Origin: Aquabacter cavernae
GTDB taxonomy: Bacteria > Pseudomonadota > Alphaproteobacteria > Rhizobiales > Xanthobacteraceae
Reading direction: 5' to 3'
DNA length: 64,000 nucleotides
Assembly: GCF_003993795.1 (NCBI RefSeq)
Contig: NZ_RWKV01000016.1
Location: forward strand, 248,001 to 312,000
Shown one piece after another: positions 35,188 to 43,545 of this stretch. The notes beneath the pieces were generated by a model. That model did no database searches. It was not told the origin of the DNA and saw nothing but the letters and a program-made list of their open reading frames with translations. A program made the position numbers and the translations under genes. How positions within the stretch are numbered: the stretch's first letter is position 1; each line of letters begins with the position of its first letter.

Positions 35188-35241
35188 TTGCAAGTCATTC
35201 TCAAGAGCATTCTAAGATGTGCGTTTCCTGAGACGCACATC
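35188..35241 (+). promoter_or_regulatory. sitABCD promoter with overlapping palindromic operator candidate
   Basis: -35 TTGCAA (35188-35193), 17-base spacer, -10 TCTAAG (35211-35216). The spacer contains two CATTCT direct repeats. Immediately downstream is the perfect inverted repeat GATGTGCGT/ACGCACATC (35216-35224 and 35233-35241) covering the expected start site near 35223. The arrangement suggests repression; the Mur/Fur regulator at 24329 is a candidate, but I cannot match a defined Mur box. Confidence 0.5.
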
Positions 35242-35257
35242 CCCGGAAGGAGGCGAT

Positions 35258-36202
35258 ATGGTTGGGCGGCGGATGGTGATGGCGGGGCTGGTGGCGATGG
35301 CCATGGCGCCGGTCTGGGGGCACGGTTCGGCCCTCGCGCAGACGGCGGCGACACCCGCGCCCGACAAGCCGAAACTGAAGGCTGTCACCACCTTCACCGT
35401 CATCGCCGACATGGCGCGCAACGTGGCGGGCGACAAGGCGATCGTGGAAAGCATCACCAAGCCCGGCGCCGAGATCCACAATTACCAGCCCACCCCCGGC
35501 GACCTGGTGAAGGCGCAGGATGCCGACCTCGTCCTGTGGAACGGGCTCAATCTGGAATTGTGGTTCGAGAAATTCTTCCGGCGCCTGAAGAATGCCCAGA
35601 GCGTGGTGGTTTCCGACGGCATCCAGCCCATGGGCATCACCCAGGGCCCCTATAATGGAAAGCCCAATCCCCACGCCTGGATGTCGCCCGACAACGCCCT
35701 GATCTATGTGGACAATATCCGCGACGCCTTCGCCAAGGCGGACCCGGCCAATGCCGCCGCCTATGCGGCCAATGCGGAGGCCTACAAGGCGAAGATCAAG
35801 GCCGCCATCGGCCCCATCCGCGCGCGCATCGACGAGGTGCCCGCCGACAAGCGCTGGCTGGTCACCAGTGAAGGGGCGTTTTCCTATCTTGCGCGCGATT
35901 TCGGCCTGAAGGAGCTTTACCTCTGGCCCATCAATGCCGACCAGCAGGGCACGCCCCAGCAGGTGCGCAAGGTGATCGACGCGGTGAAGGCGGACCATAT
36001 TCCGGTGGTGTTCAGCGAGAGCACCGTCTCGCCCGATCCCGCCAAGCAGGTGGCCCGGGAAACCGGCGCGCGCTATGGCGGCGAGCTTTACGTGGACAGC
36101 CTCTCCCCGCCCGACGGGCCGGTGCCCACCTATCTGGACCTGCTCACCGTCACCACCTCCACCATCGCCGACGGGCTCACGGGCAAGGAAGCGACGCGAT
36201 GA
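35258..36202 (+). CDS. sitA: metal ABC transporter substrate-binding protein (Mn/Fe type)
   Basis: A 314-residue periplasmic cluster A-I binding protein with a cleavable signal (hydrophobic ~7-27, cleavage near 'ALAQ-TA'). Candidate metal ligands are His in '[13 protein letters not shown]', His in '[12 protein letters not shown]', Glu in '[13 protein letters not shown]' and Asp in 'LYVDSLSPP'. A His-His-Glu-Asp set is the manganese/iron pattern; zinc binders carry a third His and often a His-rich loop, which is absent. The start at 35258 follows GGAAGGAGGCGAT. First gene of a four-gene operon with 4-base overlaps throughout. Confidence 0.92.
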   Translation: MVGRRMVMAGLVAMAMAPVWGHGSALAQTAATPAPDKPKLKAVTTFTVIADMARNVAGDKAIVESITKPGAEIHNYQPTPGDLVKAQDADLVLWNGLNLELWFEKFFRRLKNAQSVVVSDGIQPMGITQGPYNGKPNPHAWMSPDNALIYVDNIRDAFAKADPANAAAYAANAEAYKAKIKAAIGPIRARIDEVPADKRWLVTSEGAFSYLARDFGLKELYLWPINADQQGTPQQVRKVIDAVKADHIPVVFSESTVSPDPAKQVARETGARYGGELYVDSLSPPDGPVPTYLDLLTVTTSTIADGLTGKEATR

Positions 36203-37107
36203 ACATCCATGCGGCGACGGGCGCGGCACAAGCCGAGACCACCGAGACCGAGGGCATCCGCGCCGCCCATGTGACCGTCACCTATCGCAACGGCCACACC
36301 GCCCTCACCGACGCCTCCTTCGCCATTCCCACCGGCACCATCACGGCGCTGGTGGGGGTGAACGGCTCGGGCAAGTCCACCTTGTTCAAGGCCATCATGG
36401 GCTTCGTGCCGGCGAGCCGGGGCGAGATTTCCATTCTCGGCCTGCCCGTGCCCAAGGCGCTGAAGCGCAACCTCGTCGCCTATGTGCCCCAGAGCGAGGA
36501 AGTGGACTGGAGCTTCCCCGTCCTCGTTGAGGACGTGGTGATGATGGGCCGCTACGGCCACATGAACATGCTGCGCATGCCCCGCCCCGCAGACCATGCG
36601 GCGGTGTCCGCCGCCTTGGAGCGGGTGGGCATGTCGGACTATCGCAAACGGCAGATCGGCGAACTCTCCGGCGGCCAGAAGAAGCGCGTCTTCCTCGCCC
36701 GCTCGCTGGCCCAGGACGCCCGCGTCATCCTTCTGGACGAGCCCTTCACGGGCGTGGACGTGAAGACCGAGGCGGCCATCATCACCCTGTTGCGCGAACT
36801 GCGCGCCGAGGGGCGGGTCATGCTGGTCTCCACCCATGATCTCGGCTCCATCCCCGATTTCTGCGACCGCACCGTGCTTCTGAAGCGCACCGTGCTCGCC
36901 TGCGGGCTCACCTCCCAGGTGTTCACCCGCGCCAATCTGGAGCGCGCCTTCGGCGGCGTGTTGCGGCACATGGTGTTCGGCGAGGGTGCCGGGCAGGTGG
37001 CCCTGCTGACCGACGAGGAGCGCCCCTTGCTGCTGGAGGCGGACGGCGAGCCCGCCAAGGGCCCCAAGGATCCGGGCAAAGACCCGAGCAAGGATCCTCT
37101 CCCGTGA
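36199..37107 (+). CDS. sitB: metal ABC transporter ATP-binding protein
   Basis: A 302-residue ATPase powering the transporter. Walker A 'GVNGSGKST' (53-61), signature '[17 protein letters not shown]', Walker B '[12 protein letters not shown]' and the H-loop 'VSTHDLG' are complete. The C-terminal ~50 residues end in a Lys/Pro/Asp-rich tail ('[15 protein letters not shown]'), unlike compact family members. ATG overlaps the sitA stop (ATGA). Confidence 0.94.
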   Translation: MNIHAATGAAQAETTETEGIRAAHVTVTYRNGHTALTDASFAIPTGTITALVGVNGSGKSTLFKAIMGFVPASRGEISILGLPVPKALKRNLVAYVPQSEEVDWSFPVLVEDVVMMGRYGHMNMLRMPRPADHAAVSAALERVGMSDYRKRQIGELSGGQKKRVFLARSLAQDARVILLDEPFTGVDVKTEAAIITLLRELRAEGRVMLVSTHDLGSIPDFCDRTVLLKRTVLACGLTSQVFTRANLERAFGGVLRHMVFGEGAGQVALLTDEERPLLLEADGEPAKGPKDPGKDPSKDPLP

Positions 37108-37991
37108 GCGATCTCCTGCTCCAGCCCTTCTCCTACGGCTACATGGTCAATGCCATGTGGGTCTCCGCCCTGGTGGGGGCGGTGTGCGCCTTCCTCTCCG
37201 CCTTCCTCATGCTCAAGGGCTGGTCGCTCATCGGCGACGCGCTGTCCCATTCCATCGTGCCGGGCGTGGCGGGCGCCTACATGCTGGGCCTGCCCTTCGC
37301 GCTGGGTGCCTTCTTCTCCGGCGGGCTCGCGGCGGGGGCGATGCTGCTCCTCAACCAGCGCACCAAGCTGAAGGAGGACACGATCATCGGGCTGATCTTC
37401 ACCTCCTTCTTCGGGCTCGGCCTGTTCCTGGTGTCGCTCTCGCCCACCTCCGTGAACATCCAGACCATCATCCTGGGCAATGTGCTGGCCATAACGCCCG
37501 AGGACACGTTGCAGCTCGCCATTATCGGCGTCGTCTCGCTGGCCGTGCTCACGCTCAAATGGAAGGACCTGATGGTCACCTTCTTCGACGAGAGCCATGC
37601 GCGCACCATCGGCCTCAACCCGACGATGCTGAAGGTGCTGTTCTTCACCCTGCTCTCCGCCTGCACGGTGGCGGCGCTTCAGACCGTGGGAGCCTTCCTG
37701 GTGGTGGCCATGGTGGTGACGCCCGGCGCCACCGCCTATCTGCTCACCGACCGCTTTCCCCGCCTCATCATCCTGTCCGTGATCATCGGCGCGGGCACCG
37801 CGTTCCTGGGCGCCTATGCCTCCTATTTCCTGGACGGGGCCACGGGCGGCATCATCGGCGTGCTCCAGACGCTCATCTTCCTCCTCGCCTTCGTGTTCGC
37901 CCCCAAGCACGGCATCCTGGCCGCGCGGCGGCGGACGGCGGCGGCGCTGGCGCAAGGTGAGCGTGACGCCGCGCAGGGAGAGGCCGCATGA
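37104..37991 (+). CDS. sitC: metal ABC transporter permease (ABC-3 family)
   Basis: A 295-residue inner-membrane permease with about eight or nine helices. The family motif '[21 protein letters not shown]' (about 32-52) is the cytoplasmic coupling region of ABC-3 permeases. GTG start overlapping the sitB stop (GTGA). The C-terminal tail is charged and cytoplasmic. It is paralogous to the next gene; together they would form a heterodimeric channel. Confidence 0.94.
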   Translation: MSDLLLQPFSYGYMVNAMWVSALVGAVCAFLSAFLMLKGWSLIGDALSHSIVPGVAGAYMLGLPFALGAFFSGGLAAGAMLLLNQRTKLKEDTIIGLIFTSFFGLGLFLVSLSPTSVNIQTIILGNVLAITPEDTLQLAIIGVVSLAVLTLKWKDLMVTFFDESHARTIGLNPTMLKVLFFTLLSACTVAALQTVGAFLVVAMVVTPGATAYLLTDRFPRLIILSVIIGAGTAFLGAYASYFLDGATGGIIGVLQTLIFLLAFVFAPKHGILAARRRTAAALAQGERDAAQGEAA

Positions 37992-38797
37992 CCGGGCTTC
38001 TCGATCCGCTTCAGTTCGATTTCATCCGCAACGCGCTGCTCATCTCGGTTCTGGTGGCGGTGCCCACGGGGCTCATTTCCTGCTTCCTGGTGCTCAAGGG
38101 CTGGTCGCTCATGGGCGATGCCATCTCCCACGCCATCCTGCCCGGCGTGGTGGTGGCCTATATGATCGGCGCGCCGCTGGCGGCGGGGGCGTTCACCGCC
38201 GGCATGGGCTGCGCGCTGGCCACCGGCTATCTCAAGGCCAACAGCCGCGTGAAGCAGGACACGGTGATGGGCGTGGTCTTCTCCGGCATGTTCGCGCTGG
38301 GGCTGGTCCTCTACACCGCCATCTCCTCGGACGTGCATCTCGACCACATCCTGTTCGGCGACATGCTGGGCGTGGAGGATGCGGACATCTGGCAGAGCGG
38401 GATCATCGCGCTGGTAGCCACGGGCCTGATCCTGCTGAAATGGCGCGATCTCGTGCTCCACGCCTTCGACCCCGTGCAGGCCAAGGTCTCCGGCCTGCCG
38501 GTGAACCTGCTCCATTACGGCCTGCTGGCGCTGCTCTCCCTCACCATCGTGGGGGCGCTGAAGGCGGTGGGGCTCATTCTCGCCATCGCCCTGCTCATCG
38601 CGCCCGGCGCCGTGGCCTTCCTGCTCACGCGCAGCTTCGGTGCCATGCTCGTCGCCTCGGTGGCGGTCTCGGTGGTGACGGGGCTTTCGGGGGTCTATCT
38701 GTCCTTCTTCCTGGACAGCGCGCCCGGCCCCACCATCGTGCTCCTCATGACCGGCGCCTTCCTCCTGGCCATGGCCTGGGGGCGCGTGCGGCGGTAA
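37988..38797 (+). CDS. sitD: metal ABC transporter permease (ABC-3 family)
   Basis: A 269-residue ABC-3 permease, second channel subunit. 'CFLVLKGWSLMGDAISHAIL' matches the same coupling motif as in sitC. Seven to nine hydrophobic helices span the protein. The last gene of sitABCD; it starts 4 bases inside sitC (ATGA). It ends 6 bases from the stop of the convergent secreted-protein gene. Confidence 0.94.
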   Translation: MTGLLDPLQFDFIRNALLISVLVAVPTGLISCFLVLKGWSLMGDAISHAILPGVVVAYMIGAPLAAGAFTAGMGCALATGYLKANSRVKQDTVMGVVFSGMFALGLVLYTAISSDVHLDHILFGDMLGVEDADIWQSGIIALVATGLILLKWRDLVLHAFDPVQAKVSGLPVNLLHYGLLALLSLTIVGALKAVGLILAIALLIAPGAVAFLLTRSFGAMLVASVAVSVVTGLSGVYLSFFLDSAPGPTIVLLMTGAFLLAMAWGRVRR

Positions 38798-38803
38798 AGC
38801 ACG

Positions 38804-39322
38804 TCACTTCGGCAGCACATCGTCGGGGATCTCGAAATCCCCTTCGGCCCTGAGGCCCGCCTGATCGAAAAAGGCCGGGCCCAGTTCGCTGATCACCTTG
38901 CCCCGGCAGGCGAGGGTCACGGTCTGCTGGCCTGCCTGTTCCAGGGTCACGCCCGCCACCTCATGCTGGCCGCCCTTGGCGCCCCACTTTCCCGTGGCGG
39001 TGAAGACGGTGGTGCGGGTGCCCGCATCCGTGAAGCGCAGCCACGCCCCGCCGCCGCCGGAAAAGGCGAGCGTGCCCACGGTGAAGGCGTCCGCCGCCTT
39101 GGTGCCGGGCGCCGGATAGGTGGTCAGCACGCGGTCCAGATGGCCGAAGCGGTATTGAACGACATCCTTCGCCGCGCAGACGGACGCGGTGTGGCTGCCG
39201 AAATCGCAGGAGAAGAGGGTGGTCTCGTCCGCCCGGCAATAGCTGGGCACCGGATCCGCATGCGCGGGCGAAAGCGCGGCGGCGAGGGCCATCATGATCC
39301 GGGCGGCGAGGCGAAACGTCAT
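38804..39322 (-). CDS. exported protein of unknown function
   Basis: A 172-residue protein with a clear signal peptide (MTFRLAARIMMALAAALSPA, cleavage near 'AHA-DP'). The mature part contains four cysteines and a beta-rich pattern ('YRFGHLDRVLTTYPAPGTK', 'FSGGGGAWLRFTDAGTRTTV'). I do not recognise the family with confidence; similar small periplasmic proteins are common in Xanthobacteraceae and Bradyrhizobiaceae. The start is set at the ATG preceding the signal peptide; longer frames extend through the promoter region of the divergent DUF2177 gene. Confidence 0.7.
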   Translation of the reverse strand: MTFRLAARIMMALAAALSPAHADPVPSYCRADETTLFSCDFGSHTASVCAAKDVVQYRFGHLDRVLTTYPAPGTKAADAFTVGTLAFSGGGGAWLRFTDAGTRTTVFTATGKWGAKGGQHEVAGVTLEQAGQQTVTLACRGKVISELGPAFFDQAGLRAEGDFEIPDDVLPK

Positions 39323-39387
39323 GGCGGGTTCCGGGCTATGGCCAACCGGGACGGCTCGCCGCGAATCCAGGAAACGAGGATAGCAGA

Positions 39388-39416
39388 GGATCCGCCGGCG
39401 GCGGCGCGCCGTATGA
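39388..39416 (+). promoter_or_regulatory. candidate RpoE(sigma-E)/ChrR-type promoter of the DUF2177 gene
   Basis: GGATCC (39388-39393), 17-base spacer, GTATGA (39411-39416). The architecture is the same as the two divergent promoters at 42045-42107. The start would fall near 39423, giving a 25-nt leader before the ATG. Confidence 0.5.
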
Positions 39417-39448
39417 GGGGCAGGCCCGACCGCATGCCGGAGTGACCG

Positions 39449-39859
39449 ATGCTTCTGTTCGCCATCGCCTATGCCGCCACCGGCCTCGCTTTCCTGCTGC
39501 TGGACGGCACATATCTCACGGTCATGGGCGACCTGTTCTACCGCCCCCATCTCGGCCACCTGCTGCAGGAGGGGTTCGACCTTGCCCCGGCCATCGCCTT
39601 CTATCTCATCCATGTGGCGGGCCTCGTCCTGTTCGCCGTCCGCCCCGGCCTCATCGCCCGGCGGGCGCGGGTGGCGGCCCTCTACGGCGCGGCGTTCGGC
39701 CTCGTGACCTATGCCACCTACGACCTCACCAATCAGGCGACGCTGAAGGACTGGCCGCTCATGGTCTCGCTGGTGGACATGGCCTGGGGCACGCTGCTGG
39801 GCGCGGCGGCGGCGGCGGCGGGATGCGCGATCACCCTCAAGGCGCGCCGCTTCGTCTGA
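39449..39859 (+). CDS. DUF2177 family membrane protein
   Basis: A 136-residue inner-membrane protein with four helices, matching the DUF2177 family: 'FLLLDGTYLTVMGDLFYRPH' between helices 1 and 2, and 'GLVTYATYDLTNQATLKDWP' between 3 and 4. DUF2177 genes frequently lie in the same neighbourhood as DUF1295, DUF1365, flavin amine oxidase and cfa genes, suggesting a role in membrane-lipid modification, but no reaction is known. It overlaps the convergent DUF1295 gene by 23 bases at the 3' ends. Confidence 0.88.
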   Translation: MLLFAIAYAATGLAFLLLDGTYLTVMGDLFYRPHLGHLLQEGFDLAPAIAFYLIHVAGLVLFAVRPGLIARRARVAALYGAAFGLVTYATYDLTNQATLKDWPLMVSLVDMAWGTLLGAAAAAAGCAITLKARRFV

Positions 39860-40643
39860 ACGGCCAGAAGGCGTTCACCCGCGCCTGATAGGCCCGGTAG
39901 GCCTCGCCCCGCGAGCGCAGCATGTGGGCTTCCGTGGGCGGGATGCCGGAGGCATGGACCAGAACCCAATACATCATCACCGGCCCCAGCAGCGCCAGCC
40001 AGCCCCAGGCCGGACCGCCCGCCCAGGGCGCCGCGATGAGCGGATAGGCCCACCAGCCCAGCCATTCAAAAAAGTAGTTGGGATGCCGCGACAGGCCCCA
40101 CAGGCCCACGTCGCACACCCGCCCGGCATTGGCCTTGTCCGCGCGGAAGCGGGCGAGCTGGCGGTCGGCGAGCCCCTCCCCCGCCACCGCGACGACGAGC
40201 ATCGCGAGGCCCAAGAGATCCCAGATGCGCCAGCCCGGCGCGGGATTGCGGGCGGCCAGCACGCACAGGGCCAGCAGCGCGCCCGCCACCGCCTGGGCCT
40301 GGAGGAAGAGGAACATGCGGCGGGGTGCATCGGCACCCCATTCGCGCTTCAGATGGGCGTAGCGGGGATCGTCATGGCCCGCCAGCGTCCGCGCCAGGAT
40401 GTGCCCCGCCAGCCGCGCGGACCACAGGCCGGCCAGGACCGCCAGCAGCAATTGCCGGGGCAGGTAGCCGTCCATGCCGTGAACCGGCACCAAGGCCGCG
40501 ACCATGGCGGCAAGGCCGGTTCCGGCGGACCAGAGCGTGTCCACCCACCCGCTATTGCCGGTGCGCGCGGCGAGCGCCCAGGCCCCCGCCATCACCAGGC
40601 AGAGGCCGAGCACGATCAGGACCACCAGGACATAGACCGGCAT
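39837..40643 (-). CDS. DUF1295 (steroid-5-alpha-reductase/ICMT-fold) membrane protein
   Basis: A 268-residue membrane protein with six or seven helices. The C-terminal NADPH/SAM-binding-like region of this superfamily is clear: 'GLWGLSRHPNYFFEWLGWW' and 'EAHMLRSRGEAYRAYQARVN'. DUF1295 members are putative reductases or methyltransferases of lipids. It is the third gene after rpoE and chrR on the same strand (31 bp after chrR), so it is probably part of the sigma-E operon. Confidence 0.88.
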   Translation of the reverse strand: MPVYVLVVLIVLGLCLVMAGAWALAARTGNSGWVDTLWSAGTGLAAMVAALVPVHGMDGYLPRQLLLAVLAGLWSARLAGHILARTLAGHDDPRYAHLKREWGADAPRRMFLFLQAQAVAGALLALCVLAARNPAPGWRIWDLLGLAMLVVAVAGEGLADRQLARFRADKANAGRVCDVGLWGLSRHPNYFFEWLGWWAYPLIAAPWAGGPAWGWLALLGPVMMYWVLVHASGIPPTEAHMLRSRGEAYRAYQARVNAFWPFRRSGAP

Positions 40644-40674
40644 GGTGCACCTCGCTCGCGGCGTGGCGGTCGCG

Positions 40675-41391
40675 TCAGAACCGAACGAAGGGCTGGATCA
40701 GCCGGCCCATGAGACCCCGGAACAGCATCCCGCCCTCCAGGGCCACGAGGCAGATGCACTCGCCGTCCCCATCCACCACGGGCGTATGGTCCACATCCTC
40801 GTCCGTCTCGGACACGTCGCCCGGCTGATAGCGGCCCATCTCGTCGGAGAAGGAGCCGGAGAGCACCTGCGTCAGTTCCAGCGCGCCATGCCCATGCTCC
40901 GGCAGGCTCCGTCCGGGGCCGATGCGCAGCAGGATGGCCCCGGAGCCCGGCGCGCCGGGAATATCCACCCGGCTCATGCGCATGCCCGGCCCCATCCACC
41001 GCCAGGGACCGACCTCGCAGGCCCTGAGGGCGGACGGCACGCGCAGGTCGCCGGGAAAGTCCGGCAGAGGACGCTTATTTACGGGACGCTTGCGCGCGGG
41101 ACGTTTCCGCAGCGGCTGGGGCTCGGCCGGCGCATCGCCGTCGATGCGCGCCAGGAGGCGGGCCAAAGCGTCGGGCGCCATCAATTCGGGCGGGGCCTCG
41201 TCCAGCAGCGCGCCGCCCACCGCCTCGAAGGCGGCGACCTTCGCCCGGCAGGCGGGGCAGCCTTCCAGATGCACGGACACCACCAGAGCGGGGCCCGCCG
41301 GAAGGCGGCCCGTGGCGTAGCGCAGCAAAGTTGCGTCGGTGATGTGATGGCTGATGGCGTCAGGGCGCATGCGGTGGGGGCTCATGCTCAT
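40675..41391 (-). CDS. chrR: zinc-binding anti-sigma factor ChrR
   Basis: A 238-residue ChrR-type anti-sigma factor that sequesters RpoE until singlet oxygen or organic peroxides release it. The N-terminal zinc anti-sigma domain has the ligand set His/His/Cys/Cys in 'ISHHITDATLLRYATGRL' and 'VHLEGCPACRAK'. The C-terminal cupin domain has 'EHGHGALELTQVLSGSFSDE' and 'DEDVDHTP', giving the metal-binding HxHx4-6E...H pattern. A basic linker ('RKRPARKRPVNKRP') joins them, longer than usual. The ATG overlaps the sigma-factor stop (ATGA), so the pair is translationally coupled. Confidence 0.93.
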   Translation of the reverse strand: MSMSPHRMRPDAISHHITDATLLRYATGRLPAGPALVVSVHLEGCPACRAKVAAFEAVGGALLDEAPPELMAPDALARLLARIDGDAPAEPQPLRKRPARKRPVNKRPLPDFPGDLRVPSALRACEVGPWRWMGPGMRMSRVDIPGAPGSGAILLRIGPGRSLPEHGHGALELTQVLSGSFSDEMGRYQPGDVSETDEDVDHTPVVDGDGECICLVALEGGMLFRGLMGRLIQPFVRF

Positions 41392-42038
41392 GCCTCCCCG
41401 TCCAGCAAGGCCCGCAGCCGGGCAAGGGCAAGGCGCACGCGCGACTTCACGGTGCCGAGCGGAATGCCCAGCTCCCGCGCGATCTCCACATGGGGCTTCT
41501 CGCCGAAAAAGGAGAGATGCACGATGGCCGCCTGCTCCGTGGAAAGGGACTGGAGCGCCCCGCGCACCCGCGCCTCGCGCTCCGCCGTGAGCAGCACCGC
41601 CTCGCTGTTCGGCGCGCCGTCCGGCTCGTCGGGCAGGTCGTCGTCGGGCACGCTGGGGATCTTCTCCCGCCGCAGGAAATCGATGCGCAGATTGCGGGCG
41701 ATGGTGAAGATCCAGGTGCCCGCCCCCGCCTTCTGCGGGTCGAACAAGGCGGCCTTGCGCCAGACCTGGAGCATGGTCTCCTGCGCCAGTTCCTCGGCCA
41801 CATTGGGCGCGAGGCCGGAGCGCAGGAAGAAGGATTTCAGGCGCGGCGCATAATGCCGGTAGAGCCAGGTGAAGGCCTGCCGGTCCTGCTGGGCGGCGAT
41901 CACCAGGATGAAGCGCGCGAGAGCGGGCGCGGACGGAACGGTCTCGTCGGGCGCAACGGACGTCACGGCCTTGCCCGCCGGTGCCACAAGGCACAGAGCG
42001 GGCCGACCGCGCAGGGGAAAGGTCTCGGCTGCATTCAT
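41388..42038 (-). CDS. rpoE: ECF RNA polymerase sigma factor RpoE (ChrR-controlled, ECF11-like)
   Basis: An extracytoplasmic-function sigma factor, 216 residues from the ATG at 42038. Region 2 is 'AFTWLYRHYAPRLKSFFLRS' through 'MLQVWRKAALFDPQKAGAGT'; region 4 includes 'AIVHLSFFGEKPHVEIAREL' and 'GIPLGTVKSRVRLALARLR'. Homologues in Rhodobacter drive the singlet-oxygen response. The first ~24 residues are not conserved; a GTG at 41966 would give a 192-residue protein closer to the family length. The predicted promoter start coincides with the ATG at 42038, so either the mRNA is leaderless or the later start is used. Confidence 0.92.
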   Translation of the reverse strand: MNAAETFPLRGRPALCLVAPAGKAVTSVAPDETVPSAPALARFILVIAAQQDRQAFTWLYRHYAPRLKSFFLRSGLAPNVAEELAQETMLQVWRKAALFDPQKAGAGTWIFTIARNLRIDFLRREKIPSVPDDDLPDEPDGAPNSEAVLLTAEREARVRGALQSLSTEQAAIVHLSFFGEKPHVEIARELGIPLGTVKSRVRLALARLRALLDGEA

Positions 42039-42044
42039 GCTTCC

Positions 42045-42107
42045 AGATACGCGCCGGGCGCGCGTTCGGATCATCGTGTGATCCGCCGGCAGGATAGCGA
42101 CGTAAGT
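42045..42107. promoter_or_regulatory. back-to-back RpoE-type promoters (rpoE-chrR and amine oxidase operons)
   Basis: The two -35 elements form an inverted repeat: GGATCA (42068-42073), 5 bases, TGATCC (42079-42084). Rightward: TGATCC, 17-base spacer, GTAAGT (42102-42107). Leftward on the minus strand: TGATCC, 17-base spacer, GTATCT (complement of 42045-42050). TGATCC-N17/18-(G)TAAG-like promoters are those used by Rhodobacter RpoE, so this implies positive autoregulation of rpoE-chrR and coordinate induction of the lipid-modifying operon. Confidence 0.8.
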
Positions 42108-42150
42108 CCCAATCCGTACAGCGGCCTCGACCGACGCGCAAAGGTGGCAG

Positions 42151-43545
42151 ATGAACATCACTCCCGGACGGATCGGGTCCGACGCCCCGTTGCGCATCGC
42201 GGTCATCGGCAGCGGCATTTCCGGGCTCTCCGCCGCCTGGCTCCTCTCCAAGCGCCACGAAGTCACCCTCTATGAGGGCGATGCGCGCCTGGGCGGCCAC
42301 AGCCACACGGTGGAGGCGGACGGGGTGCCGGTGGATACCGGCTTCATCGTCTATAACGAGGCCGCCTATCCCAATTTGACCGCCCTGTTCGCGCATCTCG
42401 ACGTGCCCACCAAGATGGCCGACATGTCCTTCGCGGTCTCCGCCGAGGGGGGACGGCTGGAATATTCCGGCCACGGCGTGCGGGGCCTGTTCGCCCAGAA
42501 GCGCAATCTCGCCAATCCCCGCTTCTACGCCATGCTGCGCGACCTCCTGCGCTTCTATCGCGAGGCCCCCCGCGATGCCGCCACCTGCGCGGGACTGACG
42601 CTGGCGCAATATCTCGATGCCGGGCGCTACGGTGCGGCGTTCCGCGACGACCATCTCTTCCCCATGGCCGCCGCCATCTGGTCCACGCCCTCCGCGCACG
42701 TGGGCGAGTATCCGGCGGACGCCTTCATCCGCTTCTTCACCAATCACGGCCTGCTGCAATTGCGCGACCGCCCGCTCTGGCGCACGGTGGACGGGGGCAG
42801 CCGCGCCTATGTGCGGCGCCTCCTGGCGGCGACATCCGCCACCCTCTCCACGGGCGATCCCGTCACGTTCGTCCAGAGGCTGGACGGGCGCGTGGCGGTG
42901 GGCACCAGGGGGGGCGAGGCGCGCTGGTTCGACCATGTGGTGCTGGCGACCCATGCGGACCAGGCGCTGCGCCTGCTCGACCATCCCACGGCAGACGAGA
43001 CCGCCCTCCTGGGCGCCTTCGCCTATACAAGCAACACCGCCGTGCTCCATGGGGATGCCGGGCTGATGCCGCGCCGCCGGAGCGCCTGGGCGGGCTGGAA
43101 CTACCTGTCCGAAGGGCGGGGCGCGGACCGGCGCCTGTGCGTGACCTATTGGATGAACGCGCTCCAGGGCCTCGATGCGGCCCGCCCGCTCTTCGTCACC
43201 CTCAATCCGGCCCGCCCGGTGCGTCCCGAAAAGGTGCTGCGCACGGACACCTATGAGCACCCGGTGTTCAACCTCGCCGCGCTCGATGCGCAACGCCGCC
43301 TCTGGTCGCTCCAGGGGAATGGCGGCGTCTGGTTCTGCGGTGCCTATTTCGGCGCGGGCTTCCACGAGGACGGTCTCCAGGCGGGGCTCGCCGTGGCGGA
43401 AGCGCTGGGCGGGGTGCGCCGCCCCTGGTCGGTGCCGGGAGAATCCGACCGCATCACCATCGGCATTCCCGTCGCGACACCTCGCGACGTCGCGACACCT
43501 CGTGATGTTGAGGCAGTGGCCGCGGCACAGGAGGCCGTCGTCTGA
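42151..43545 (+). CDS. FAD-dependent amine oxidase family protein (lipid-modifying, sigma-E regulon)
   Basis: A 464-residue flavoprotein of the amine-oxidase/phytoene-desaturase superfamily. The dinucleotide-binding motif is 'IAVIGSGISGLSAAWLLS' (G20-x-G22-x-x-G25), followed by 'LYEGDARLGGHSHT' and 'VDTGFIVYNEAAYPNL'. The C-terminal FAD motif 'VWFCGAYFGAGFHEDGLQAG' is intact. Orthologues sit with DUF1365 and cfa genes in ChrR-RpoE regulons; in Rhodobacter related genes take part in furan fatty acid formation. A desaturase role on acyl chains is inferred. An 'ATPRDV' duplication occurs near the C-terminus. Confidence 0.9.
   Translation: MNITPGRIGSDAPLRIAVIGSGISGLSAAWLLSKRHEVTLYEGDARLGGHSHTVEADGVPVDTGFIVYNEAAYPNLTALFAHLDVPTKMADMSFAVSAEGGRLEYSGHGVRGLFAQKRNLANPRFYAMLRDLLRFYREAPRDAATCAGLTLAQYLDAGRYGAAFRDDHLFPMAAAIWSTPSAHVGEYPADAFIRFFTNHGLLQLRDRPLWRTVDGGSRAYVRRLLAATSATLSTGDPVTFVQRLDGRVAVGTRGGEARWFDHVVLATHADQALRLLDHPTADETALLGAFAYTSNTAVLHGDAGLMPRRRSAWAGWNYLSEGRGADRRLCVTYWMNALQGLDAARPLFVTLNPARPVRPEKVLRTDTYEHPVFNLAALDAQRRLWSLQGNGGVWFCGAYFGAGFHEDGLQAGLAVAEALGGVRRPWSVPGESDRITIGIPVATPRDVATPRDVEAVAAAQEAVV

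Noticed and set aside
40675-43365. A single 896-codon minus-strand frame running from chrR through the amine oxidase gene
   Set aside because: Only its C-terminal part (chrR) is real; the rest is antisense to rpoE frame shifts and the amine oxidase. The chrR start at 41391 overlaps the rpoE stop as expected.
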